Below, piece after piece: positions 1 to 9,784 of a DNA stretch of 64,000 nucleotides. Under the pieces are notes generated by a model. That model was not told the DNA's origin, ran no database searches, and was given only the letters and a program-made list of their open reading frames with translations. Source of the stretch: an uncultured Pelagibacteraceae bacterium (GTDB taxonomy: Bacteria > Pseudomonadota > Alphaproteobacteria > Pelagibacterales > Pelagibacteraceae); NCBI GenBank assembly GCA_902623215.1, contig CACNSS010000002.1, positions 62,001 through 126,000 on the forward strand, written 5' to 3'. Each line of letters opens with the position of its first letter. The first letter of the stretch is position 1. A program made the translations under genes and the position numbers.

Positions 1-1
1 T

Positions 2-124
2 TTAAACTTTTTTCAATCTTTTAAAGCTTCCTTTGCCTTTTTTTGGTTTTATTACTCTTGGCTTAAATTTTTTAGTAAATAGTTCCTTAGCAAACTTATT
101 TTTTTTTTGAAATTTGGTAACCAT
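2..124 (-). CDS. arfA: ArfA-like alternative ribosome-rescue factor, 40 aa (MVTKFQKKNKFAKELFTKKFKPRVIKPKKGKGSFKRLKKV)
   Basis: Hand translation of the minus strand; ATG at 124, TAA at 2-4. The motif F(K/R)xRVxxxKKGKGSFxR matches the conserved ArfA core. Too short for the ORF track. Confidence 0.6.
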   Translation of the reverse strand: MVTKFQKKNKFAKELFTKKFKPRVIKPKKGKGSFKRLKKV

Positions 125-668
125 TTTTCTTACTAATTATTAGATTATCATCAAAAAACTTCTCTTTAATCTTTTTTCTTAATCTATGAATATGAGTTTC
201 TACTGTATGGGTTTCTAATTTAGATTGATATCCCCAAACTTTTTCTTGTAACTCATGTACTCTGGTCGGTAATTTATTTTTAGATAAAAAGATAATTGTA
301 TCTATTTCTTTTTCTGTTAGTTTGAGTTTTTGATTTTCTAGAATCATCTCTCTAGAATTTATATTTATTATATATTCACCAACATTTATATTAGATTGTT
401 TGATGAAATTTTTTTTTAAAAACTCAACATTTATTTTTTCTAAAAGTTTTGTGAGTTTGATTGGAGAATTATCAACTAAAATCAGATTAGGCAGATTTGA
501 ATGTTTCTTATCAGATAAAACAAGAAAGTGATCATGGTCTTTAAATTGAGCATTTAAGATTTCTTTTTTTGTAAAACTAGTAATTTTAAAATTTAAATGT
601 TCTTCTATCTCTTTAAAAATATCATAAAGTATGGGTAATTCAAAAATAAACAAAGTTTGATTATTCAT
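96..668 (-). CDS. OmpR/PhoB-type winged-helix DNA-binding protein with degenerate N-terminal receiver-like region
   Basis: C-terminus LTEKEIDTIIFLSKNK...VWGYQSKLETHTVETHIHRLRKKI...NGYQI is typical of Trans_reg_C. Start at MNNQTLF rather than the longer ORF start, which would overlap the divergent gene. Confidence 0.75.
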   Translation of the reverse strand: MNNQTLFIFELPILYDIFKEIEEHLNFKITSFTKKEILNAQFKDHDHFLVLSDKKHSNLPNLILVDNSPIKLTKLLEKINVEFLKKNFIKQSNINVGEYIININSREMILENQKLKLTEKEIDTIIFLSKNKLPTRVHELQEKVWGYQSKLETHTVETHIHRLRKKIKEKFFDDNLIISKKNGYQISKKK

Positions 669-681
669 ATATAAATACAAT

Positions 682-1176
682 ATGATAATTATTTTAAAAA
701 ACAAACATTCTCTTAAAATTGATGATTTTAACTTTAAATGTTGTATTGGAAAAAATGGTCTGAGTAATAAAAAAAGAGAGGGTGATAAAAAAACTCCAAT
801 AGGTATTTTCAACCTAGGAAATTTATATTATAGAAATGACAGATTAAAGAAACCTTTTACGAAATTAAATTGCATTAAGATCCATAAAAGAATGGGATGG
901 TCAAATAACACAAAAGATAAAAAAAATTATAACAAATTAATCGATATTAAAAATCAAAAAAAATACGAGAAACTTTTTAGAAGAGATTATAAATATGATT
1001 TAATAATTCCAATTAAGTATAATTGGAAAAAAAATATTTTAAATAAAGGAAGTTGTATCTTTTTACATTTGACAAAGACATATAAACCAACAGCTGGGTG
1101 TATCGCATTAAAAAAAAAGGATTTTTTAATTATGTTAAAACTCATTAATAAGAAAACAAAAATTAAAATCTGTTAA
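682..1176 (+). CDS. L,D-transpeptidase (YkuD) family protein
   Basis: DKKTPIGIF...MGW...GSCIFLHL...TAGCIAL catalytic-type motif. Confidence 0.8.
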   Translation: MIIILKNKHSLKIDDFNFKCCIGKNGLSNKKREGDKKTPIGIFNLGNLYYRNDRLKKPFTKLNCIKIHKRMGWSNNTKDKKNYNKLIDIKNQKKYEKLFRRDYKYDLIIPIKYNWKKNILNKGSCIFLHLTKTYKPTAGCIALKKKDFLIMLKLINKKTKIKIC

Positions 1177-1832
1177 GCTCTTTCACCAAAAATAGCTGAA
1201 CCAATTCTCAAATAAGTTGAGGAATTTTCAACTGCTTCAGTGTAATCTGAAGACATTCCCATACTTAATTCTTTCAAATTAAGACTTTTATTTAATTTAT
1301 TTAATTCTTGGAAAAAAGGAGTTGGATTTTGGTTAATTGGTGGAATACACATCAGACCAATAATATCTAATTTTAAATCTTTGCAATATAAATAAAAATC
1401 TTTGAGATTATTCTTTGATATTCCAGATTTTTGTTCTTCTTCTCCAAGATTTACTTGTATAAATATTTTTACCTTTTTATTTAATTTTACCTGCTCGTCA
1501 GCAATTTTTTTAGCAAGTTTCTTATTATCAACTGAATGAATATAATCAAAAATTTTTATGGCAAATTTAACTTTGTTTGTTTGAAGTTTACCTAACAAAT
1601 GAAGTTTCAATTCTGATTTTTCAGATTTAATATTGCTCCATTTATCTAGTGCCTCTTGAACTTTGTTTTCACCGTAATCTATATGTCCATGATTGATCAA
1701 CGGCATTATTTTCTCTAATGGGAAAGTTTTAGAAACAGCAATAATAGTTAACGCTTTCAAATCATCTGAGTCAACTATTTTGGATTTTACAAGTTTCTCA
1801 ATATATAATAATTTTTGTACAGATTCATGCAT
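1173..1832 (-). CDS. yggS: YggS/PROSC family pyridoxal-phosphate homeostasis protein
   Basis: AVSKTFPLEKI...HIDYGENKVQEALDKW...LGKLQTNK...GLMCIPP...LSMGMSSDYTEAV...RIGSAIFGER. Confidence 0.93.
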   Translation of the reverse strand: MHESVQKLLYIEKLVKSKIVDSDDLKALTIIAVSKTFPLEKIMPLINHGHIDYGENKVQEALDKWSNIKSEKSELKLHLLGKLQTNKVKFAIKIFDYIHSVDNKKLAKKIADEQVKLNKKVKIFIQVNLGEEEQKSGISKNNLKDFYLYCKDLKLDIIGLMCIPPINQNPTPFFQELNKLNKSLNLKELSMGMSSDYTEAVENSSTYLRIGSAIFGERA

Positions 1833-2369
1833 AAGCTTAATTATGAAAAATATTACTTTATTAGTGAATACGATACAAATTTAATTAAACATCAAGATAA
1901 AAAAACTAATATCATTTTTAGAAATTACAGTGGCCAATTAAACATTAAAAAATTAACTATTTTGAGAGATTTTTGTAAAAAAAAAGGATGTCGCTTTTTT
2001 TTATCTAATAATTTTAAATTAGCTATTAAACTCAAATTAGATGGAGTTTATTTACCATCTTTTAATAAGAATTATAATCATTTAGCCTATAGTCTAAAAA
2101 AAAAATTTACCATCTTAGGGTCTGCTCATACATTAAAAGAATTAAATATTAAAAGATTTCAGGCTGTTCAATTTTTTTTTTTATCATCATTATTTAAAAA
2201 AAATCGAAATTATTTGGGAATTTACAGATTTAAAATTTTTGAAAACTTTATAGAAAAAGGGCTTGTTGCGTTAGGTGGAATTAGCCATAGTAATATTAGA
2301 AAATTAAGTTTACTTAATATATCTGGTTTTGCTGGAATATCTTTCTTTAAAAAAAAAAGGGCCCCATAA
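1827..2369 (+). CDS. Thiamine-phosphate-synthase-like (ThiE/TenI fold) protein, divergent
   Basis: LDGVYLP, ILGSAHTLKEL, GLVALGGISHSNI..., GFAGISFF resemble ThiE motifs; substrate motifs look eroded. Confidence 0.6.
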   Translation: MHKLNYEKYYFISEYDTNLIKHQDKKTNIIFRNYSGQLNIKKLTILRDFCKKKGCRFFLSNNFKLAIKLKLDGVYLPSFNKNYNHLAYSLKKKFTILGSAHTLKELNIKRFQAVQFFFLSSLFKKNRNYLGIYRFKIFENFIEKGLVALGGISHSNIRKLSLLNISGFAGISFFKKKRAP

Positions 2370-2378
2370 AGGGGCCCT
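2358..2378 (-). terminator. Intrinsic terminator of the porin gene
   Basis: Perfect 8-bp stem AGGGCCCC-ATAAA-GGGGCCCT; reading minus strand it is followed by a T run (A tract at 2349-2358 on plus). Confidence 0.85.
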
Positions 2379-2403
2379 CTAATTATTCTATATTCTAAAT
2401 TAA

Positions 2404-3381
2404 TTAGAATGCAAATGTAAGAGCTAGCTCGTACGACTCTTTATCCATCGTTGCAGCTGAAGCATTACTATTCACGTTATCGTTTTCGTTCATGTGACCA
2501 GCAATAGTCATACCACCCATTGTGTATGATGCTGAGAAACCTTTATCGTTCTGCTCACCAGCAGCTGACGTATCATCGTCGTGGTCTCTTTCACCATATG
2601 CAATTGTAAAGTTTTCGTTTACTGCGTATGATACACCAAAACCTTCTGACTCATCATTCTTAGCTGCCGTACTTCCTTCAGCTTCACTCTCTTGGTATCC
2701 AAAAGTGAAACCACCGATAGCATATTTAATGAAAAAAGTTTCATTGTCTATTGATGTTGTAGCTGTATCATCTAACTCACCTTCAGCATAACCGATAGTC
2801 AAACCTTCAACCATCTCTGGCGTAATCATAATACCAAAGTCAGTATATGCGCTTACGTCTAAATCCGCTACAGTTGATGATGAATTATCAGCTGCTTGGT
2901 AAGCCGCTTTAAACATAACACCATTGAAAGAAGGTGAATCATATGTAAATATGTTGTCACCTGATCTACCATCTATTCTGACGTCTGCACCAGTAGTTGT
3001 ATCCCAAACTTCTTCGTAAGCGTTTGGAGTCATATCATCCCACTGACCCATAACTGAAGAACCACCATGACCGTGGAAAGTTATAGTACCTAGTGAGTCT
3101 GTTCCGAATGATACATTTCTATCATCCATACCAGCGTTTGACGCAGAGTTATCGTTATCAAGTTCCATTTTAGCTGAAACTGTGATACCACCTTCTGTCT
3201 CACCAGATGTTGTGAAAGTAACACTATCAAACTGATAAGGTCTAGTAGCGCCGTTCTCATCTCCTGTTGATGCTAAAGCTAATCCAGTAAGAGCTGAAAC
3301 ATTTACTTCTCCAGCACTTGCAGATGCCATCGCAAGTGAACCAGCTAATGCTGATACACCGATTTTTGTTAATTTGTTCAT
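2404..3381 (-). CDS. Gram-negative porin (OmpU-like outer-membrane beta-barrel)
   Basis: Signal peptide MNKLTKIGVSALAGSLAMASASA, alternating beta-strand pattern, C-terminal ...YELALTFAF ending in aromatic Phe, strong SD (GGAG) upstream. Confidence 0.85.
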   Translation of the reverse strand: MNKLTKIGVSALAGSLAMASASAGEVNVSALTGLALASTGDENGATRPYQFDSVTFTTSGETEGGITVSAKMELDNDNSASNAGMDDRNVSFGTDSLGTITFHGHGGSSVMGQWDDMTPNAYEEVWDTTTGADVRIDGRSGDNIFTYDSPSFNGVMFKAAYQAADNSSSTVADLDVSAYTDFGIMITPEMVEGLTIGYAEGELDDTATTSIDNETFFIKYAIGGFTFGYQESEAEGSTAAKNDESEGFGVSYAVNENFTIAYGERDHDDDTSAAGEQNDKGFSASYTMGGMTIAGHMNENDNVNSNASAATMDKESYELALTFAF

Positions 3382-3578
3382 ATTAATTACTCCTTTTATT
3401 GTTTAATATTAAACAAAGTACTATTATCAAAATCACAATAAATTTGAGCAATTTTGCCAGTTTTTGACTAATAAAATTTTTAACTGTGATAATATTGCAA
3501 CACTATTTTCTTAAGTTTTATTATATTTTTTGTATTAATCGAATATGCTAAAAAATCAAAATCTTACAAGGCAGAATT

Positions 3579-4154
3579 ATGATTAATTATAAATCTTTCA
3601 AAATTTTAAGTTTTCTTGCAATTCTTCTTTTTTTAAACGCATGCGGAAATACTTTTAGAGGTGCTGATGCAAGAAAAGTATCACCCGATCCAAGAGAAAG
3701 AGTAAAGAAAAATTTAGAGGAGGGAAAAGGTTTCAGACTTAACACTGCTATTAAAGATAGGGTGGGACGAGGAGGAAATTTTGAGTTTGCAAGTTCTAAT
3801 GAATTATGGAGAGCTTCTTTAGACATTATAGAATTTATGCCTTTAACATCCGCAAATTACAGTGGCGGAATAATTATAACAGATTGGTATACCAATAATA
3901 CTGACCCAAATGAAACTATTAAGATTACAATAAGATTTTTAAGTAATGAAATAAGATCTGATGCTATTGATATAAACGTTTTTTATAAAAAGTGTGAAGC
4001 AAATAATAAATGTGTCGTTAAAAAAAATAATAAAAATATTGAAGCAGAATTAAGACGAGAAATTTTAAAAAAAGCGACTATATACCAGAAACAAACCAAG
4101 AGCCAAAATAAATCATATTATCCAACACCTAAAATGGGTGGAGAAGCTAGGTAA
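3579..4154 (+). CDS. DUF3576 family lipoprotein
   Basis: Lipobox LLFLNACGN; RGADARKVSPDPRERVKKNLEEGKGFRL motif. Confidence 0.8.
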   Translation: MINYKSFKILSFLAILLFLNACGNTFRGADARKVSPDPRERVKKNLEEGKGFRLNTAIKDRVGRGGNFEFASSNELWRASLDIIEFMPLTSANYSGGIIITDWYTNNTDPNETIKITIRFLSNEIRSDAIDINVFYKKCEANNKCVVKKNNKNIEAELRREILKKATIYQKQTKSQNKSYYPTPKMGGEAR

Positions 4155-4165
4155 ATTTCATTTAA

Positions 4166-6703
4166 GTGAGCAGATATAATTTTAAAGAAATAGAAAAAAA
4201 ATGGCAAGAATATTGGCAAACCAAAAATATTTTTAAAACACACATACAAAAAGATAAAAAAAAATTTTATTGTTTAGAGATGTTTCCCTATCCATCAGGC
4301 AAAATACATATGGGACATGTTCGAAATTATACAATAGGAGATGTTTTAGCAAGATACAAAATTTTAAAAGGCTTTAATGTACTTCACCCAATGGGTTGGG
4401 ACTCTTTTGGTATGCCAGCAGAAAATGCTGCAAAAGAAAATAATCTTGATCCAAAGGAGTGGACAAATAAAAATATTAAAACTATGAAAAACCAACTTAA
4501 AAAGTTGGGCCTGTCATTAGATTGGGAAAGAGAAATATCAACATGCGACCAAGAGTATTACAAACATCAACAAAATTTCTTTTTAGAGTTATTTGATAAA
4601 GGTCTTGTTTACAGAAAAGAAAATTATGTAAACTGGGATCCAATCGATGAAACTGTTTTGGCCAATGAGCAAGTTATTGATGGTAAAGGATGGAGATCAG
4701 GTGCAACAGTTGAGAGAAAAAAACTTAGTCAATGGTTTTTTAATATATCCAAGTTTTCACAAGATTTATTAGATGGTTTAGATGAACTAGAGACATGGCC
4801 AAATAAGGTAAAAACAATGCAAAAAAATTGGATTGGAAAATCATTTGGATGTGAGATTGAATTTGAAATTGAAGGTGACCTACCAATTAAAAAAATTAAA
4901 TGCTTTACAACAAGACCTGATACATTATTTGGTTTTTCTTTTCTGGCGCTGTCAATAGATCATGAAGTTTCAAAGTTTTATGGGGATGATAAAAATTTTT
5001 TAAAATTTAAGGAGAAATGCTCTAAAACTGGAACGACAGAAGAGGCAATAGCAGTTGGAGAAAAAATTGGCTATAAAACAAATCTTTTTGCTAGAAACCC
5101 GCTTAATCCAGATCAAAAAGTCCCTGTTTATTTTGCTAATTTTGTTTTGATGGATTACGGTTTTGGGGCAGTTTTTGGGTGTCCAGCACATGATCAAAGA
5201 GATTTTGACTTTGCAAAAAAATATAAATTAGAGATAAATACTGTAGTCAGGCCTTATAAAGAAAATGACAACTTTACAGTATCAAAAGAGGCTTATCCAG
5301 AGCCAGGTATTATTATAAATTCAGAATATTTAAATGGTCTTGATGCACCAAAAGAGTCTGTAATTAAGACGATAAAAATTTTAGAAGAAAAAAAATTAGG
5401 AAAAAAAAAAATTAATTATAGATTAAAAGATTGGGGTATATCACGCCAAAGATATTGGGGGTGTCCCATCCCAATTATTTACGATGATAAAGGTAAAGCT
5501 CATCCAGTTCCTAAAGAAATGTTACCTGTCAAATTACCAGAGAATATTAATTTGAAGGTTAAAGGAAATCCACTTGATAGCCAGAAAGATTGGAAGGAAA
5601 CTACCATTGATAGAGTTAAATATACAAGAGAAACTGATACCTTAGATACATTTGTGTGTTCATCTTGGTATTACCTAAGATTTTGTTCTCCAAAAGAAGA
5701 AAATTATGGGTTCAGAAAAGAAGATATAGATTATTGGATGCCCGTTGATCAATATATTGGTGGAGTTGAACACGCAATTTTACACTTATTGTATTCAAGA
5801 TTTTTTATGAGAGCAATTAATTATGAAAATCAGAACTTTAAAATAACAGAGCCTTTTCAAAGTTTATTCACTCAAGGAATGGTTTGTCATGAAACATATA
5901 AAGATGAGAATAATAATTGGCTTAGCCCTGACGAAATAGAAAAAGTTAACAATAAATTTGTTAAAAAAAATGATCATAAGATAAATGTAAAAGTTGGGCC
6001 TTCAGAATCAATGTCAAAATCCAAAAAAAATGTGATTGATCCTGAGGATATTATAGAAAATTATGGTGCGGACTCTGTTAGATTGTTTATATTATCTGAC
6101 AGTCCACCAGAAAAAGATGTTCAATGGTCTGAGCAAGGAATGCTATCGTCATACAAATTTATTCAAAAATTGTGGGTTTTAAATTTACAAATTACTGATG
6201 AGATAAAAAAAAAACATATTAATGATTCAGATGATGAGTTCAAAAAAATAACAAATAGCTTCATTAATGATGTTACTGAAAATTTATCAAAATTCACTTA
6301 CAATAAAATTATTGCAAATTTTCATGAAATCCATTCGGCAATATCAAAATTGCTTCAAAAAAAATACACATCCAAGACAATAATCGAAAACTATAAAAAG
6401 ATATTAATTTGTATGATGCCAGTTATTCCACATTTTGCTAATGAATGTATAGAGTTGCTTGAGGATAGGTCTGCAATAACCTGGCCAAATATAAATAAAA
6501 AACTTCTTGTTGAGGAAAATATTAATTTCGTTATTCAAATTAATGGTAAAAAAAGAGGTCTAATCAAAGCTAAGAGAAATATCTCTGAAAATGAAATTTT
6601 GAGGCTTATTAAAGAAAACACCGAAATAAATAAGTATATTAAAAACCAGGAGCTTAAAAAAAAAATTTTTGTTCCAAATAAATTAATAAATATCATAGTA
6701 TAA
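4166..6703 (+). CDS. leuS: Leucyl-tRNA synthetase
   Basis: [36 protein letters not shown], editing domain, MSKSKKN; GTG start. Confidence 0.97.
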   Translation: MSRYNFKEIEKKWQEYWQTKNIFKTHIQKDKKKFYCLEMFPYPSGKIHMGHVRNYTIGDVLARYKILKGFNVLHPMGWDSFGMPAENAAKENNLDPKEWTNKNIKTMKNQLKKLGLSLDWEREISTCDQEYYKHQQNFFLELFDKGLVYRKENYVNWDPIDETVLANEQVIDGKGWRSGATVERKKLSQWFFNISKFSQDLLDGLDELETWPNKVKTMQKNWIGKSFGCEIEFEIEGDLPIKKIKCFTTRPDTLFGFSFLALSIDHEVSKFYGDDKNFLKFKEKCSKTGTTEEAIAVGEKIGYKTNLFARNPLNPDQKVPVYFANFVLMDYGFGAVFGCPAHDQRDFDFAKKYKLEINTVVRPYKENDNFTVSKEAYPEPGIIINSEYLNGLDAPKESVIKTIKILEEKKLGKKKINYRLKDWGISRQRYWGCPIPIIYDDKGKAHPVPKEMLPVKLPENINLKVKGNPLDSQKDWKETTIDRVKYTRETDTLDTFVCSSWYYLRFCSPKEENYGFRKEDIDYWMPVDQYIGGVEHAILHLLYSRFFMRAINYENQNFKITEPFQSLFTQGMVCHETYKDENNNWLSPDEIEKVNNKFVKKNDHKINVKVGPSESMSKSKKNVIDPEDIIENYGADSVRLFILSDSPPEKDVQWSEQGMLSSYKFIQKLWVLNLQITDEIKKKHINDSDDEFKKITNSFINDVTENLSKFTYNKIIANFHEIHSAISKLLQKKYTSKTIIENYKKILICMMPVIPHFANECIELLEDRSAITWPNINKKLLVEENINFVIQINGKKRGLIKAKRNISENEILRLIKENTEINKYIKNQELKKKIFVPNKLINIIV

Positions 6704-6708
6704 TTTTA

Positions 6709-7164
6709 ATGAAAAAATATATTTATATTATCTTAGTGCCACTTTTGCTCTTAAGTTGTGATTACAAGCCAATTTATTCAAAAAAAAGTAACTATAATTT
6801 CATGATTCAAAAAATTGATTTTAGTGGAGATTCAGAGATTAATAATTTAATTGATAAAAAATTAAAGAAATACCAAAATAAAAAAAGTGAAAAAAAATTT
6901 TCAATATTCGCCTTATCCTCATATAAGAAAATTGCACAATCAAAAAATCTATCAGGAAAAACAACAAATTATTTAGTAACTATTAATGTCTCTTTTGAAA
7001 TTAAAAAAGGTAACGAGGTAAAAAAATTTATAACTAAAGAAGAATTCTTAATTAAAAACTTTAGTAATAAATTTGAAGAAAATAATCTTGAAAAGATTAA
7101 AAAAGAAAACTTAATTGACTTAATAATTAGTAGACTTGAAGTTCAACTTTCTCAAATAGAATGA
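6709..7164 (+). CDS. lptE: LPS-assembly lipoprotein LptE-like
   Basis: Lipobox LLLLSCDYKPIY and position between leuS and holA. Confidence 0.7.
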   Translation: MKKYIYIILVPLLLLSCDYKPIYSKKSNYNFMIQKIDFSGDSEINNLIDKKLKKYQNKKSEKKFSIFALSSYKKIAQSKNLSGKTTNYLVTINVSFEIKKGNEVKKFITKEEFLIKNFSNKFEENNLEKIKKENLIDLIISRLEVQLSQIE

Positions 7165-8144
7165 TTTTAAAATATTTTGAATTAAATAAAATAAATTTTA
7201 ATAAATCAAACTTTCTGTTATTTCATGGCAAAAATGAGGGTTACAAGCGTGAAGAAATAACAAAAATATCAGAAAAATTAAGAATAAAGATTACTCATTA
7301 TGATGAAAAACAAATATTAGAAAACACAGATAATTTTTTTGAAAAAAGTCTAAATAAGTCATTTTTCGATGAAAAGGAAATAATACTTATTAACAGATGT
7401 TCAGATAAAATAATTAAAATTGTTGAAAATTTATTTGAAAAGGGTGTAACTGACATAATATTTATATTTAATTCTGAAATCTTAGATAAAAAATCTAAAT
7501 TAAGAAATCTTTTTGAAAAATCAAAAGATCAATTGATATCAATTGCATTTTATCCTGACACCAATGAAATACTTGCTAAATTAGCTCACCAGATGTTTAA
7601 AGAAAAAAAAATTTCATTATCAAATGAATGCATTAATTTTATAGTTGACAAATGTTCAGGTGATAGAAAAAATTTATTTAATGAAATTGAAAAAATTCAG
7701 TTATATTTAAAAGATAAAAAAAATATAACAAATGATGAAATTTCTAAGCTAATTAAATTATCAGAAAATCATAGTATCAATGATTTGATAAATAACTGTT
7801 TAGCAAAAAAACAAAAAAAAATATTCAGTATTTTAAATGAAAATATTTTTTCTTATGAAGACTGTATTATAATTATCAGAACTCTTTTAAAAAAAGCAAA
7901 AATGCTCCTAAATCTTATGAATGAATTTAACTTAAATAATGATATTGACAAAACAATCAATAATGCAAAACCACCTATTTTTTGGAAAGATAAAAACATC
8001 ATAAAAGATCAAATAAAATTATGGTCAGTTAAAAAAATAAAAAACTTAATTATTGAAATTAATGAAATAGAACTTCAAATTAAGAAAAATTCATTCAACG
8101 CAATTAATTTTACAACAAATTTTTTACTAGAAAAATCTAACTAG
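7161..8144 (+). CDS. holA: DNA polymerase III subunit delta
   Basis: FHGKNEGYKREEI..., overall HolA architecture and leuS-lptE-holA synteny. Confidence 0.8.
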   Translation: MILKYFELNKINFNKSNFLLFHGKNEGYKREEITKISEKLRIKITHYDEKQILENTDNFFEKSLNKSFFDEKEIILINRCSDKIIKIVENLFEKGVTDIIFIFNSEILDKKSKLRNLFEKSKDQLISIAFYPDTNEILAKLAHQMFKEKKISLSNECINFIVDKCSGDRKNLFNEIEKIQLYLKDKKNITNDEISKLIKLSENHSINDLINNCLAKKQKKIFSILNENIFSYEDCIIIIRTLLKKAKMLLNLMNEFNLNNDIDKTINNAKPPIFWKDKNIIKDQIKLWSVKKIKNLIIEINEIELQIKKNSFNAINFTTNFLLEKSN

Positions 8145-8147
8145 TTT

Positions 8148-8990
8148 TTAATAATTATTTTTAATTGTATCAATTAACCTGTTTAATTGATCACTACCAT
8201 TAAAAGAAATGGTAATAGTTCCCTTATTTCTTTTGTTGTTTTTTATTGCAACATTAAGCCCAATTTTACTAGAAATAGTCTCTTCAAGACTTCGAATATT
8301 TGGATCTTTACTGATTTCTTTTTTTTTTGATTTTTTTAATAACTTTACAAAATTTTCTGATTGTCTGACAGATAACTTATTCTCAATTATTTTATTCGCA
8401 ATAAAACTGGCATTTTCTAAACCAACAAGAATTTTAGCGTGCCCTGGACTGATTTTGTTCTTTTCAAGTAAATTTAAAACATCTGATGGTAAGTTTAACA
8501 ACCTTAAAGAATTAGTTATATAACTTCTACTTTTTCCAATAAATTTTGAAACTTTATCTTGATCATATGAAAATTCATCTATCAGTCTTTTATATCCTTG
8601 TGCTTCTTCTAAAGGATTTAAATCATGTCTTTGTACATTTTCTACTATTGCAAACTCCAGAGATTTTAAGTCATCTGCCTCTGTTATAACGACAGGAATA
8701 TCATGTAAACCAGCTTTACGAGCAGCCAACCATCTTCTTTCTCCAGCAATTATTTCATATTTAGAAGCATCAGAATTTGCTTTTCTCACAATGATTGGCT
8801 GTATCACTCCTCGTTCTTTAATTGAATTAGTCAAATCTTGTAAGTTTTCTTCCTCAAAAATTTTTCTCGGTTGAAACTTATTTGGCTCAATATCACTTAA
8901 AGAGAGTTTATTAGTTTTTACTTCTGCTTTACTTTCACCAATCAAAGATGACAAACCTCTTCCTAATCCTTTTTTAATTTGAGAATTCAT
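8148..8990 (-). CDS. parB: Chromosome partitioning protein ParB
   Basis: KKGLGRGLSSLIGE, QPRKIFEEENLQDLTNSIKERGVIQPIIVR, EIIAGERRWLAARKAG. Confidence 0.97.
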   Translation of the reverse strand: MNSQIKKGLGRGLSSLIGESKAEVKTNKLSLSDIEPNKFQPRKIFEEENLQDLTNSIKERGVIQPIIVRKANSDASKYEIIAGERRWLAARKAGLHDIPVVITEADDLKSLEFAIVENVQRHDLNPLEEAQGYKRLIDEFSYDQDKVSKFIGKSRSYITNSLRLLNLPSDVLNLLEKNKISPGHAKILVGLENASFIANKIIENKLSVRQSENFVKLLKKSKKKEISKDPNIRSLEETISSKIGLNVAIKNNKRNKGTITISFNGSDQLNRLIDTIKNNY

Positions 8991-9784
8991 TATGCTGCAC
9001 TCCCAATTTTGTTTTCCTGTGTAATAAATTCATCCGTAAAGCTATAATAAGATCTACTACCTGGACAATTTCTATCGTAAATAAGCACTGGTACACCATG
9101 AGAAGGTGCTTCAGATAATCTTACATTTCTTGGTATAACAGTTTGATAAACTTTATCTTTAAAATAACTTCTTGCTTCTTGTTCTACTTGAGAAGATAAT
9201 TTATTTCTTCTATCATACATTGTTAAAAGTATTCCTTGAATTTCTAACGATGAATTAAGGTTAACTTTTATTCTTTCTATGGTCTTCATTAGTTGTGTTA
9301 ATCCTTCTAAAGCAAAAAATTCTGTTTGAAGAGGAACTAAAAGTGAGTTAGATGATACTAAAGCCATTACAGTCAGTAAACTTAGTGATGGAGGACAATC
9401 AATCAGCACATAATTATAAAATCCTCCAGAATTATTTAAATAAGCGGTTAATTTCGTCTTTAGAATAAAAGCTCTATCACTATCTCCAGCTGTTTCAACC
9501 TCCAAACCTGATAAATCCACATTTGATGTTATCAAATCGAGATTTTCAAATTCTGTTTTTTTAATCGCATTTGAAATGGACATTGTTCCATTTAAAATTC
9601 CATAAATGGTTTTATCCGATTGATCAGTGTTTGATAACCCTAATCCAGTAGTTGCATTTCCTTGTGGATCTAAGTCAATTACAAGAATTTTTTTATTTTT
9701 TTGAGCTAAGGCAGATGCAAGATTAATGACTGTCGTTGTTTTTCCCACTCCACCCTTTTGATTTATTATTGAAATTATTTTCAC
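8990..9784 (-). CDS. parA: Chromosome partitioning ATPase ParA
   Basis: MKIISIINQKGGVGKTTTVINLASALA Walker motif, DLDPQGNATTGLG. Confidence 0.97.
   Translation of the reverse strand: MKIISIINQKGGVGKTTTVINLASALAQKNKKILVIDLDPQGNATTGLGLSNTDQSDKTIYGILNGTMSISNAIKKTEFENLDLITSNVDLSGLEVETAGDSDRAFILKTKLTAYLNNSGGFYNYVLIDCPPSLSLLTVMALVSSNSLLVPLQTEFFALEGLTQLMKTIERIKVNLNSSLEIQGILLTMYDRRNKLSSQVEQEARSYFKDKVYQTVIPRNVRLSEAPSHGVPVLIYDRNCPGSRSYYSFTDEFITQENKIGSAA

Noticed and set aside
96-812. Full-length 238-aa reading of the leftmost minus ORF
   Set aside because: The first 48 codons run antisense through the YkuD gene. The conserved protein starts at MNNQTLF (668).
2522-2791. Plus-strand 89-aa ORF opposite the porin gene
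   Set aside because: Antisense shadow of a strongly coding porin; no recognisable domain.
8209-8523. Plus-strand 104-aa ORF opposite parB
   Set aside because: Antisense to a clear parB; low-complexity hydrophobic composition from AT-rich DNA.
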